From Mesorhizobium temperatum (lineage in GTDB: Bacteria > Pseudomonadota > Alphaproteobacteria > Rhizobiales > Rhizobiaceae): DNA of 64,000 nucleotides. The notes beneath the pieces are model-generated. The model was not told the origin of the DNA and did no database searches. It saw nothing but the letters and a program-made list of their open reading frames with translations. The first letter of the stretch is position 1. Each line of letters opens with the position of its first letter. Below, one piece after another: positions 54,352-62,679 of this stretch. Location: positions 7,167 to 71,166 of the forward strand of contig NZ_NPKJ01000043.1 of assembly GCF_002284575.1 (NCBI RefSeq). The letters are read 5' to 3'. The translations under genes were made by a program, and so were the position numbers.

Positions 54352-55410
54352 TTAGTTGCCCGTCGCCGCGTCCTCGAGCAGCGCCTTGCGCACGGCGTCG
54401 CCGGCGCCGGAATAGCGGTCGGCATTGTCCTTGGTGATCAGCGCCTGCGGCGTGGCGACGACGCGCGGCAGCTTTTGCCCGGCCACCAGTCGCAGCGCCG
54501 ATTCCAGCGCCACTTCACCGGTCAGCACCGGGAAGCTGTCGACGGTGCCGGTCAGCTCGCCGGCGCGGATCGAAGCATAGGCGTCGGAGATGCCGTCGGT
54601 GCCGAAGACGGCAACTTTGTCCTGCAAGCCGGCGGCCTTGACCGCCTCGACGATGCCCAGCGCCATGCCGTCATTGTTGGCATAGAAGCCGATCAGGTCG
54701 GGGTGCTGCTGCAGGATGTTGGTGGCCGCGTCGTAGGAGGTCTGGCGATCCCAGTTGCCGGGCACGCTGGCGACGACCTCGAACTTGCCGGCCTCGGTGA
54801 TCGTGGTCTTGAAGCCGTCGGTGCGCTGGACGGCGGCATAGACGCCGGCCTGGCCTTCGACGATGGCGACCTTGCCGCCATCCGGCCGGTTCTTGATGAA
54901 CCATTTGGCGACGCGCACGCCATTGTCGCGCTGGACATTGCCGACATAGTGCTCGGCCTGCGGGATGACTGCGTCATTGACGTTGACCACCGGCACGTTG
55001 GCGGCCTTGGCCTGTTCCATGATCGGCTGCAGGTTGGAGTCGGTCTGCGGCGAGACGAGAAGCACGTTGTAGCCCTGTGTGACCAGGCCTTCGGCGATGG
55101 TGAGCTGGCCGAGCTGGTCGCCCTCGCTCTGCGCCGCCTGGTAGACGACCGGAACGGCGACGCGGTCGCCGAACGACTTGTAGCCCTCACCCAGCGAGCG
55201 CCAGTATTCGTTGGTCAGCGTCTTGGAGACGGCGCCCGCCTTGGTGCCGTCGGGCAGCTTGGGAAACGCGCCGAACTTGGCCTCGAGCTGCGACCAGTCG
55301 ATGCGATCCTTCTCGGTATCGGAGTTGAGCGGCGCGAGGTCCGCGGAAAAAGCCGAGCCGATGGACAGCGCCATCAGGGCAGCGGCAGCGGTGGCAAGCA
55401 GAAATTTCAT
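54352..55410 (-). CDS. sugar ABC transporter substrate-binding protein, second system
   Basis: 352 residues from the ATG at 55410 with GGGAGGAAG upstream. Classic Sec signal MKFLLATAAAALMALSIGSA, in contrast with the twin-arginine form of the other binding protein. The mature domain has an extra ~50-residue N-terminal segment before the RbsB-like core (LVSPQTDSNLQPIMEQAKAA, GFYANNDGMALGIVEAVKAA). Periplasmic. Follows the TIM-barrel gene by 37 bases. Confidence 0.92.
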   Translation of the reverse strand: MKFLLATAAAALMALSIGSAFSADLAPLNSDTEKDRIDWSQLEAKFGAFPKLPDGTKAGAVSKTLTNEYWRSLGEGYKSFGDRVAVPVVYQAAQSEGDQLGQLTIAEGLVTQGYNVLLVSPQTDSNLQPIMEQAKAANVPVVNVNDAVIPQAEHYVGNVQRDNGVRVAKWFIKNRPDGGKVAIVEGQAGVYAAVQRTDGFKTTITEAGKFEVVASVPGNWDRQTSYDAATNILQQHPDLIGFYANNDGMALGIVEAVKAAGLQDKVAVFGTDGISDAYASIRAGELTGTVDSFPVLTGEVALESALRLVAGQKLPRVVATPQALITKDNADRYSGAGDAVRKALLEDAATGN

Positions 55411-55447
55411 GGTCTTCCTCCCTTGTTGAACGATGTTGAGGCCGAGC

Positions 55448-56437
55448 CTAACTGTCCGGCCCGAGCATGGCTTCCTGGATGATGGCCTGCGACGCGACCG
55501 CGTCCTGGCGGTCGACGGCGGTGGACAGGCGATTGTCCTTTTCCAGTCGCTCGACGACACGCAGCATGCGTTTGACGGTGGCGATGTTGACTTCGCATTC
55601 GTGGACCGGGTCGAGGCCGGTCATGTCGGGGAACGTGTCGAAGTAGATGGCGCCGTCGTAGCCGTCGCGGCGGATCTGCCGGAGCAGCTCGATCGTCTGC
55701 AGCGTGTGCACAGCGCCGACCATCAGGCCGTCGTCGCGCTTGGCATAGCCATCGTTGAGATGGACGCCGAGCAGCTTGCTGTGGCGCGCGACGAGTGCTG
55801 CGGCAAAGGCCGGCTGCTCGTCGGCATAGAGCACATGGGCGAAATCGAGCGTCACGCCGAGATTGGGCAGTCCGATCTCGCGGATCGCCAGCAATGTCGT
55901 CGCCGCGTCGGGCATCAGGCTGTAGGAGCGCGGCTCGTTGGGCTTGTATTCCAGGCTGATCTGGCAATCGGGGTCATGCGCTGCAACTTCACGAATTCCA
56001 TCGATCTCGTGTTGCCAGAGCGCCGCATAATCGGTCTGGAAGGCATAGTCGAAGCCATCCTGCCCGAGCCACAGCGTCATCAGATTGGTGCCGGCCTCAC
56101 GCGCGGCATCAATGCCGGCCTTGGTCAGGTCGATGGCTTCGCGGCGAACTGCCGGGTCCGGATTGGTGAAGGCGCCGAGCTTGAAGGCCGGATTGGAGTA
56201 GTAGCGCATGGCGAAGCCATTGACGGAAAGGCCAAGATCGCCGAGCTTTCGCGCCATTTCCGCAGGTTTTTCATCGACATGATCGGGAAAGTTGAGGTCG
56301 AGGTCGGTCAGCCCCGCAACCTTCGCCGCACGCGCCGCCATCTGCAGCACGGACGGCTTGCCGACAAGATCCGGCCATTCGGCCTGTGGCCGCGAGGCAA
56401 ATGAATTCAGGCGAGTGGCGAAACGATTGGTTGTCAT
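55448..56437 (-). CDS. TIM-barrel sugar-phosphate isomerase/epimerase
   Basis: 329 residues from the ATG at 56437 (other in-frame ATGs at 56458 and 56461). AP-endonuclease-2 fold of the xylose-isomerase-like superfamily, metal-dependent. Acidic and His motifs: QISLEYKPNE, VTLDFAHVLYADE, LLGVHLNDGY, AIYFDTFPD. First gene of the six-gene sugar operon (isomerase, binding protein, ATPase, permease, regulator, kinase). The exact substrate is unknown; the combination fits a rare pentose or ketose pathway. Confidence 0.88.
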   Translation of the reverse strand: MTTNRFATRLNSFASRPQAEWPDLVGKPSVLQMAARAAKVAGLTDLDLNFPDHVDEKPAEMARKLGDLGLSVNGFAMRYYSNPAFKLGAFTNPDPAVRREAIDLTKAGIDAAREAGTNLMTLWLGQDGFDYAFQTDYAALWQHEIDGIREVAAHDPDCQISLEYKPNEPRSYSLMPDAATTLLAIREIGLPNLGVTLDFAHVLYADEQPAFAAALVARHSKLLGVHLNDGYAKRDDGLMVGAVHTLQTIELLRQIRRDGYDGAIYFDTFPDMTGLDPVHECEVNIATVKRMLRVVERLEKDNRLSTAVDRQDAVASQAIIQEAMLGPDS

Positions 56438-56860
56438 GGATGACCCTTTGATGGACATCACTTCACATATTTTTGAATATTTGTAAAGTCCTCATTTGAG
56501 AGGTGAACCATGCCCACCAACGGCGGGGGCTGTTTCGACCCGGATGATGGTGGCCGCAGTGCGCGCATCGGATGGGTATGTTGGGAAGGAAAGGCGGACT
56601 GCCGACAGGTAATTTTCGGCCCGCGTCCACGCAGTTCGAAGCGGAGTTGTTACCGTTTTCGCGAAAACGGAAACAACGCACCTGCAGCAGAGTCCCCACA
56701 CATATCAGGCGCTCTATTCCGAGCTCGCACAGCGGTCGGTTGTTGCCTCGTCCAGCGCTGCTAATCGTAACCATGTACAACCGCTCGCCGCCCTTGCGTC
56801 TTGCGCGCCAATTGACCATCCTCGCTGACGTTAGTTGCACCGCGGCCGGGGGGTTCGCAC
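56438..56860. other. divergent promoter region between sugar operon and lipid operon
   Basis: No supportable gene. AT-rich at the sugar-operon side, with a small ATATT-N4-AATAT inverted repeat at 56467-56480 that could be an RpiR operator, and a large palindrome at 56646-56677 nearer the other operon. Confidence 0.7.
56646..56677. promoter_or_regulatory. 32-bp near-perfect palindrome upstream of the lipid operon
   Basis: Outer GTTGT/ACAAC and inner CCGTTTTC/GAAAACGG arms are symmetric with one mismatched pair. Such a long near-perfect dyad 184 bases before the first gene suggests a repressor operator or a transcript hairpin. Confidence 0.6.
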
Positions 56861-57463
56861 ATGCCGACGCTTTATACGCTGAAACCGGCCTTCCAGGCGA
56901 AGCTGCGGCCGCTTGCCGACTGGCTGGCCGGGGCAGGCGTCACAGCCAACCAGATCACGCTGCTGGCTGCCGCCCTGTCGGTTGCCACCGGCGTTGTGGT
57001 CGCGGCCCTTGCCGGCCATCGCGCGGTCTTCCTGCTGATGCCGGTGGTGCTGTTTGCGCGCATGGCGCTGAACGCCATCGACGGCATGCTTGCGCGGGAA
57101 CATGGCCAGGCCTCCAAGCTCGGCATGTATCTCAACGAACTCTGCGACGTCGTTTCCGACCTGGCGCTGATCCTGGCCTTTGCCGCTCTCTTCCCTGCCT
57201 GGGGCGTCGTCGCCTTTGCCGTCACAGCAGTGCTTGTGGAATTCGCCGGCGTGCTCGGCATAGCGGCGGAAACGGGGCGCAATTATGCCGGGCCGTTCGG
57301 CAAGAGCGACCGGGCGCTGGCGCTCGGCATCATCGCCTTTCTCATCGCCTGCGGCCTGTGGATGGAAGCGATCACGCCGTTTGTGTTTCCGGCAATGGCT
57401 ACACTCTCGCTGGTGACCGCCATCAACCGGATACGCAGCGGCCTTAACGGGAGCGGTGGCTGA
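56861..57463 (+). CDS. CDP-alcohol phosphatidyltransferase family protein (YnbA-like)
   Basis: 200 residues, about five membrane helices. Enzymes of this family join a CDP-linked diacylglycerol or alcohol to a polar alcohol to make phospholipids. The motif is NAIDGMLARE plus GMYLNELCD: relative to D-x2-D-G-x2-A-R-x8-G-x3-D-x3-D, the first and third Asp are Asn, as in E. coli YnbA to my memory. It starts the six-gene operon with cytidylyltransferase, acyltransferase, phosphatase and methyltransferase-hydrolase genes. The short distance (29 bases) to the next gene supports cotranscription. Confidence 0.88.
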   Translation: MPTLYTLKPAFQAKLRPLADWLAGAGVTANQITLLAAALSVATGVVVAALAGHRAVFLLMPVVLFARMALNAIDGMLAREHGQASKLGMYLNELCDVVSDLALILAFAALFPAWGVVAFAVTAVLVEFAGVLGIAAETGRNYAGPFGKSDRALALGIIAFLIACGLWMEAITPFVFPAMATLSLVTAINRIRSGLNGSGG

Positions 57464-57492
57464 ATTTCGGTCGGGTCCGCTAGGGAAAAAAC

Positions 57493-59277
57493 ATGCTTCA
57501 GGAACAGAAGATTGCCGCCTCGGCTTTGGCGCAGCCTCGCGTGGCGCAGGAGCGCACCTTCCGCACGCATGACGGCACCGAGATATTCTACCGTTATTGG
57601 CCCGCGGTCGGGCAACCCGCCAAGGGCGCGGTTGTGCTGCTCCACCGTGGCCACGAGCATGGCGGCCGCATGGCGCATCTGGTCGATGAACTCGACATGC
57701 CCGGCCATGCCTTCTACGCCTGGGACGCGCGCGGCAATGGCCGCTCGGCCGGCGAGCGCGGCTATGCGCCGTCCTTTGCCGCGCTGGTGCGCGACATCGA
57801 TTGTTTCGTGCGCGAGATCGGCAGAGACGGGTTCGGCCAGCGCGACATCGCGCTGATCGCGCAATCCTTCGGCGCCGTGCTCGCCGCCGCCTGGGTGCAT
57901 GACTATGCGCCTGACATCCGCGCACTGGTGCTGGCCTCGCCGGCCTTCTCGGTCAAGCTCTACGTGCCCTTCGCCAAGCAAGGCATTGCGCTGTGGCAGA
58001 AGATCAAGGGCCGCTTCTTCGTCAATTCCTACGTCAAGGCCAAGTTCCTGACGCATGACCCCGAGCGCATCGCCTCCTTCGAGGCCGATCCGCTGATCAC
58101 GCGGCCGATCGCCTCCAACATCCTGGTCGAGCTCTACGACCACGCCGCGCGTATCGTCGCCGACGCCCGCGCCATCACCGTGCCGACGCAATTGCTGATC
58201 TCCGGCAGCGACTGGGTGGTGCGGCATGGACCGCAGCACGAGTTCCTCGTCAATCTCGCCAGCCCGGCCAAGGAGCGGCATGTGCTGCCCGGCTTCTTCC
58301 ACGACACGCTCGGCGAACGCGACCGCCGCAAGGCACTCGACCTGATCAAGCCGTTCCTCGAAAGACAGTTCGCGACGCCGGAGAAGCCGGTCGACCTGAC
58401 CACGGCCGACCGCGCCGGCTACACACGCGACGAGACCGACCGGCTCGCCTCGCCGCTCGCCCTGCTGTCACCGAAAGGCCTCTACTGGGCAATGAGCCGC
58501 GCCTCGATCCGCATGGGCGCCTGGCTGTCGTCAGGCATGAAGACGGGGATTGCCACCGGCTTCGATTCCGGCTCGACGCTCGACTATGTCTACGAGAACG
58601 AGGCGCGGGGCACCGGTCCGCTCGGCCGCGTGATCGATCGCACCTTTCTCGATGCCATCGGCTGGCGCGGCATCCGCCAGCGCAAGCTGCACCTGGAAGA
58701 GCTGATCGGCAGCGCCGCTGAGACGCTGAAGGCCGCCGGGCGGCCGGTCCATGTCGTCGATATCGCCGCCGGCCACGGCCGCTACGTGCTCGACGCCGTC
58801 GCCAAATGCATTGTGCCGCCGGCCAGCGTGCGGCTGCAGGATTTCTCCGAGCTCAATGTCTCGCTCGGCCGTAAGCTGATCGCCGAACGGCACCTGCCGA
58901 CCAGTGTCTCATTCCACCAGGCCGACGCCTTCGACGCCCAAATGCTTGCCGGGCTGGAGCCGGCGCCGGACCTCGCCATCGTCTCCGGGCTTTACGAATT
59001 GTTTGCCGACAACGCCATGATCGCCCGCTCGCTCAGCGGGCTGGCCAAGGCGATGCAGGCGGGCGGGCTGCTTCTCTACACCAACCAGCCCTGGCATCCG
59101 CAGCTCGAAATGATCGCGCGCAGCCTGACCTCGCATCGCGGCGGCCAGGCCTGGGTGATGCGCCGGCGCACGCAAGGCGAGATGGACCAGCTGGTGGCGG
59201 CGGCCGGCTTCGAGAAGCTCGACCAGCGCATCGACCAGTGGGGCATCTTCACCGTCTCGATCGCGCGGCGCGTCTGA
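57493..59277 (+). CDS. alpha/beta hydrolase-methyltransferase fusion (YnbC-like)
   Basis: 594 residues. N-terminal serine hydrolase (about 25-300): HRGHEHGGR oxyanion region, nucleophile Ser125 in LIAQSFGAVL, and a C-terminal His near GFFHDTLGE, resembling monoacylglycerol lipases or lysophospholipases. C-terminal SAM-dependent methyltransferase (about 390-590) with motif I VVDIAAGHGRYVLDAV (Asp423) and SGLYELFADN. Same two-domain order and size as E. coli YnbC. It could deacylate and methylate a lipid intermediate; this is inference. Stop is 2 bases before the next start. Confidence 0.88.
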   Translation: MLQEQKIAASALAQPRVAQERTFRTHDGTEIFYRYWPAVGQPAKGAVVLLHRGHEHGGRMAHLVDELDMPGHAFYAWDARGNGRSAGERGYAPSFAALVRDIDCFVREIGRDGFGQRDIALIAQSFGAVLAAAWVHDYAPDIRALVLASPAFSVKLYVPFAKQGIALWQKIKGRFFVNSYVKAKFLTHDPERIASFEADPLITRPIASNILVELYDHAARIVADARAITVPTQLLISGSDWVVRHGPQHEFLVNLASPAKERHVLPGFFHDTLGERDRRKALDLIKPFLERQFATPEKPVDLTTADRAGYTRDETDRLASPLALLSPKGLYWAMSRASIRMGAWLSSGMKTGIATGFDSGSTLDYVYENEARGTGPLGRVIDRTFLDAIGWRGIRQRKLHLEELIGSAAETLKAAGRPVHVVDIAAGHGRYVLDAVAKCIVPPASVRLQDFSELNVSLGRKLIAERHLPTSVSFHQADAFDAQMLAGLEPAPDLAIVSGLYELFADNAMIARSLSGLAKAMQAGGLLLYTNQPWHPQLEMIARSLTSHRGGQAWVMRRRTQGEMDQLVAAAGFEKLDQRIDQWGIFTVSIARRV

Positions 59278-59279
59278 GC

Positions 59280-60623
59280 ATGGTCTTGCCTGTCCTTGGC
59301 CCTGCCGATGCCCCTGCCCTTTCTGGCTCCGCGCGCGAGCCGTACGCCGGAATCGTGCTGCGGGCGGCGCTGTGGCTGGCGTTTCTGGCGCCGTTCTTCT
59401 ACGCGACCTACGGCTTCGCCAACTGGCTGGCGTCGCAGCGCGACGATGTCGGCAGCATCGTCTTTGCTTGGGAGCGCGGCATCCCGTTCATCGCCTGGAC
59501 GATCGTGCCCTATTGGTCGATCAACCTGTTCTACGGCCTGTCGCTGTTGTTGAACGATACCAAGCGCGGCGTCGACCGTCTTGCCGGCCGCTATCTGACG
59601 GCGCAAATCGTCGCCGTTGCCTGCTTCATCCTGTTCCCGCTGACGGCGACCTTCACGCGGCCGCAGACATCAGGCCTGCCAGGCTTCATGTTTGCGGTGC
59701 TCGGCGGCTTCGACAAGCCGTTCAACCAGGCGCCGTCGCTGCACATCGCGCTGCTGGTCATCATCTGGGATCATTGGCGCGGTCGGCTCAAAGGCATGGC
59801 CGGCATCTGGCATGCCTGGTGTTTGCTGATCGGCGCCTCGGTGCTGACGACGTGGCAGCACCATGTCATCGATATCCCGACCGGCGTTTTGCTCGGCTTC
59901 TTCGCCCTGTGGCTGTTTCCGCGCGACGGCGAATTGCCGTTCGCCGGGTTTCAGCTAGCCGCCGACGCCAGGGCCAGGCGGCTGGCGCTGTTCTACGCGC
60001 TCGTCGCAGCGCTGGCGCTGGCCGGCGCCGTTGCCGGCGCCTTCGTCTCGGCGCTGTGGCTGATCCTGCTGTGGCCGGCGCTGGCGCTGGCCATCGTCGC
60101 CTTCGCCTATGCCGGGGCCGGCGCCAGAGTGTTCCAGAAAGCAGCCGACGGTAGCGTCTCGTTGGCCAGCCGTGTTTTGCTGCTGCCCTACCGGCTTGGC
60201 GCCAGGATCAATGCATTGATATGGACGCGCAAGCTGCCGCCGCATGTCGCCATTGCCGACGGTGTCTTCCTCGGCCGCTTTCCCACCGCCGCCGAGGCCG
60301 ACGCCTTCGGCACGGTGATCGACCTTGCCGGCGAGCTGGAACGGCCACGCGGCGTGACCTGCCGCTGGACGGCTGTCGCCATGGTCGACCTTTTGCCGCC
60401 ATCGCCAGAGGCGCAGGCGCAAGCGGTGGCGGCGATCGAGGCGGCCCGCGGCCACGGCACGGTGCTGGTCTGCTGCGCGCTCGGCTTCCAGCGCAGCGCC
60501 GGCGTCGTCGCCGAATGGCTGGTTGCCAGCGGCCGCTCGCCAACGCCGGCGCAGGCGCATAAAAGGCTCGCGGCATCGGGCCGGCCGGTGCATCTTCGGA
60601 TCGCGGCGGACGAGCCGGCATGA
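59280..60623 (+). CDS. PAP2-type phosphatase fused to dual-specificity phosphatase (YnbD-like)
   Basis: 447 residues from the ATG at 59280. Membrane protein with about six to eight hydrophobic segments. The PAP2 part shows KPFNQAPSLHIALL and the TTWQHHVIDIPTG motif (C-terminal His-x4-Asp-like). The C-terminal ~110 residues form a dual-specificity/tyrosine-type phosphatase with the P-loop CALGFQRS (Cys399, Arg405), the usual HC replaced by CC. Combines lipid phosphate hydrolysis with a cysteine phosphatase in one chain, like E. coli YnbD. Confidence 0.87.
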   Translation: MVLPVLGPADAPALSGSAREPYAGIVLRAALWLAFLAPFFYATYGFANWLASQRDDVGSIVFAWERGIPFIAWTIVPYWSINLFYGLSLLLNDTKRGVDRLAGRYLTAQIVAVACFILFPLTATFTRPQTSGLPGFMFAVLGGFDKPFNQAPSLHIALLVIIWDHWRGRLKGMAGIWHAWCLLIGASVLTTWQHHVIDIPTGVLLGFFALWLFPRDGELPFAGFQLAADARARRLALFYALVAALALAGAVAGAFVSALWLILLWPALALAIVAFAYAGAGARVFQKAADGSVSLASRVLLLPYRLGARINALIWTRKLPPHVAIADGVFLGRFPTAAEADAFGTVIDLAGELERPRGVTCRWTAVAMVDLLPPSPEAQAQAVAAIEAARGHGTVLVCCALGFQRSAGVVAEWLVASGRSPTPAQAHKRLAASGRPVHLRIAADEPA

Positions 60624-61048
60624 GTGCCCATCGAGACAAAGCCGAGGCCTTCGCCGCCAGCTTGATGACGCAGGCGGTGTGGCCGCTGCTGCTGGTGCTC
60701 GCCGCGTTGGTGGCCGCGCCGGTCATTGCCGTGGCGGCGCAGCCGCAGACAACGATGCTGTCGGCGGCGGCCTGGCTGATCGCGGCAGCGAGCGGCGCGG
60801 TCACCCTCGCCCTCTCGGCCCTGCTTGTCTTCGACGCACTGCTGTTCTGGCTGATGGCGAGCCACATCAGCGAGGCCGCCGGCGGTGCCTCGGTCGACGA
60901 CGTGCTGGCGCGCATGCGCGTCAAACCGGCCGCTGCCGGCATCCGCTCGCTCGACCGGCGCATCGCGGGCACACAGCGCCTGCTGATGAAGCAGCGCATC
61001 GCGCTCGGCCTGTTCGTGACGGCATCCGCTGTCGCCTTGTCCTTCTGA
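60620..61048 (+). CDS. small integral membrane protein of the lipid operon
   Basis: 142 residues; its ATG overlaps the YnbD-like stop (ATGA), so translation is coupled. About four hydrophobic segments (residues about 20-42, 48-70, 60-85 region and 122-141) with a basic segment between. No family recognised. It is specific to this operon, and not part of the four-gene E. coli version; perhaps an accessory subunit. Confidence 0.8.
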   Translation: MSAHRDKAEAFAASLMTQAVWPLLLVLAALVAAPVIAVAAQPQTTMLSAAAWLIAAASGAVTLALSALLVFDALLFWLMASHISEAAGGASVDDVLARMRVKPAAAGIRSLDRRIAGTQRLLMKQRIALGLFVTASAVALSF

Positions 61049-61056
61049 GCCGGACG

Positions 61057-61719
61057 ATGAGCAAGCTCGGCACAAGGACCTTCACCCTGCTGCAGACCGT
61101 GACCTCGGTCGGCCTGTCGGCGCTGGCCTGGGCGGTGACCGGCGTGCGGCCGATCTGGAACGGCAGCCAGCCGTCGGACCGGCAGCGCATCTACTTCGCC
61201 AATCATGCCAGCCATGGCGACTTCATCCTGCTGTCGGCGTGCCTCAGCGAGAAGGAGCGCGCCCGCACCCATGCCGTCGCTGCCGCCGACTATTGGGGAA
61301 AATCGCGGCTGCGCCGGTTCATCGCGCAGGACATGCTGTCCTCCGTGCTGATCCACCGGCAGTGGACCGATGAGGCGCAGAATCCGATTTCGATCATGCT
61401 GTCGGTGCTCGATGAGGGCCATTCACTGATCATCTTTCCCGAAGGCACGCGCAACATGACCGACGAGCCGCTGCTGCCGTTCCGCTCCGGCCTTTACAAT
61501 CTGTCGATGGCGCGGCCCGATGTCGAACTCATCCCGTGCTGGATCGAGAACATGTCGCGGGTGCTGCCCAAGGGCCAGTTCGTGCCGGTGCCGCTGCTCT
61601 GCCGTGTGGTCTTCGGCGCGCCGATCGCCATTGCGCCGGATGAGGAACGCCGCGCCTTTCTCGACCGCGCCCGCGAGACGCTGCTGGCGCTGAACCCACG
61701 CCCGCTAAGAGACGATTAG
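61057..61719 (+). CDS. 1-acyl-glycerol-3-phosphate acyltransferase-like (PlsC family)
   Basis: 220 residues from the ATG at 61057. Adds a second acyl chain to a lysophosphatidate-type acceptor. Motifs: FANHASHGDFILL (NH-x4-D catalytic pair), FPEGTRNM (FPEGTR substrate site), and a Pro/Arg basic stretch before the C-terminus. Membrane-associated through an N-terminal hydrophobic segment (VGLSALAWAVTGV). The sixth-gene neighbours make a complete acylation-to-headgroup route plausible. Confidence 0.9.
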   Translation: MSKLGTRTFTLLQTVTSVGLSALAWAVTGVRPIWNGSQPSDRQRIYFANHASHGDFILLSACLSEKERARTHAVAAADYWGKSRLRRFIAQDMLSSVLIHRQWTDEAQNPISIMLSVLDEGHSLIIFPEGTRNMTDEPLLPFRSGLYNLSMARPDVELIPCWIENMSRVLPKGQFVPVPLLCRVVFGAPIAIAPDEERRAFLDRARETLLALNPRPLRDD

Positions 61720-61725
61720 AACACG

Positions 61726-62664
61726 ATGCCAATGATGCACGAGACCCTCATTCTGGTTGTCGGCCTCGCTGCGGTGCTGACCACGGCAAGTCTGGTCGCT
61801 GGCATCCTGTCGTGGCGCGCGCCGAAGCCGCTGTCTTCGACGCTGGTCAACCTCAACCAGCGCATCAACGCCTGGTGGGTGATGGTGGTGGCGATCACCG
61901 TCGCCTTCTTCTTCGGCCGCTCCGGCATGACCATTCTGTTCGCGCTGATCTCGTTTGCCGCCTTGCGCGAATTCGTGACGCTGACGCACAGCCGCCGCAG
62001 CGACCATTGGGTGCTGCTCGGCATGTTCGGCATCATTATCCCGTTCCAGTATTGGCTGGTGTGGACCGCCTGGTACGGCCTCTTCACCATTTTCATCCCG
62101 GTCTACTGCTTCCTGCTGATGCCGGCGATCACCGCGCTTCACGGCGACACCGAGCGCTTTCTCGAGCGTGTCTCGGCGCAGCAATGGGCGGTCATGATCT
62201 CGGTCTACTGCGTCAGCCACGTGCCGGCGCTGCTGACGCTCGACGTTCCCGGCTTCGAGGGCCGCAATTTGTTGCTGATCGCATTCCTGATCATCACCGT
62301 GCAAGGCAGCGACGTGCTGCAATACATCTTCGGCAAGCTGTTCGGCAGGCACCTGATGTCGCCCAAGGTTTCGCCGTCGAAGACCTGGGAAGGGCTGGTC
62401 GGCGGGCTGGCGACGTCGAGCCTGCTTGGCGCGCTGCTGTCGTTCCTGACGCCGTTTTCGCCGCTCCAGGCGGCGGACGTCGCCTTCATCGCCTGCCTGA
62501 TGGGATTCCTCGGCGGGCTGGTCGCCTCCGCCATCAAGCGCGACCAGGGGGTGAAGGACTGGGGCCATCTGATCGAGGGCCATGGCGGCATGATGGACCG
62601 CGCCGACAGCCTGGTCTTCGCCGCTCCGGTGTTCTTTCACACGGTGCGTTACTTCTGGACGTGA
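61726..62664 (+). CDS. phosphatidate cytidylyltransferase (CdsA/YnbB-like)
   Basis: 312 residues with eight or so membrane helices. Converts phosphatidate plus CTP to CDP-diacylglycerol. The C-terminal signature AIKRDQGVKDWGHLIEGHGG, followed by MMDRADS, fits the CDS consensus (K-R-x4-K-D and H-G-G-x-x-D-R-x-D). A second CDS beside the housekeeping enzyme argues that the operon makes its own pool of CDP-lipid. Starts 6 bases after the PlsC-like gene. Confidence 0.93.
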   Translation: MPMMHETLILVVGLAAVLTTASLVAGILSWRAPKPLSSTLVNLNQRINAWWVMVVAITVAFFFGRSGMTILFALISFAALREFVTLTHSRRSDHWVLLGMFGIIIPFQYWLVWTAWYGLFTIFIPVYCFLLMPAITALHGDTERFLERVSAQQWAVMISVYCVSHVPALLTLDVPGFEGRNLLLIAFLIITVQGSDVLQYIFGKLFGRHLMSPKVSPSKTWEGLVGGLATSSLLGALLSFLTPFSPLQAADVAFIACLMGFLGGLVASAIKRDQGVKDWGHLIEGHGGMMDRADSLVFAAPVFFHTVRYFWT

Positions 62665-62679
62665 GAACGAGCTACGGTC

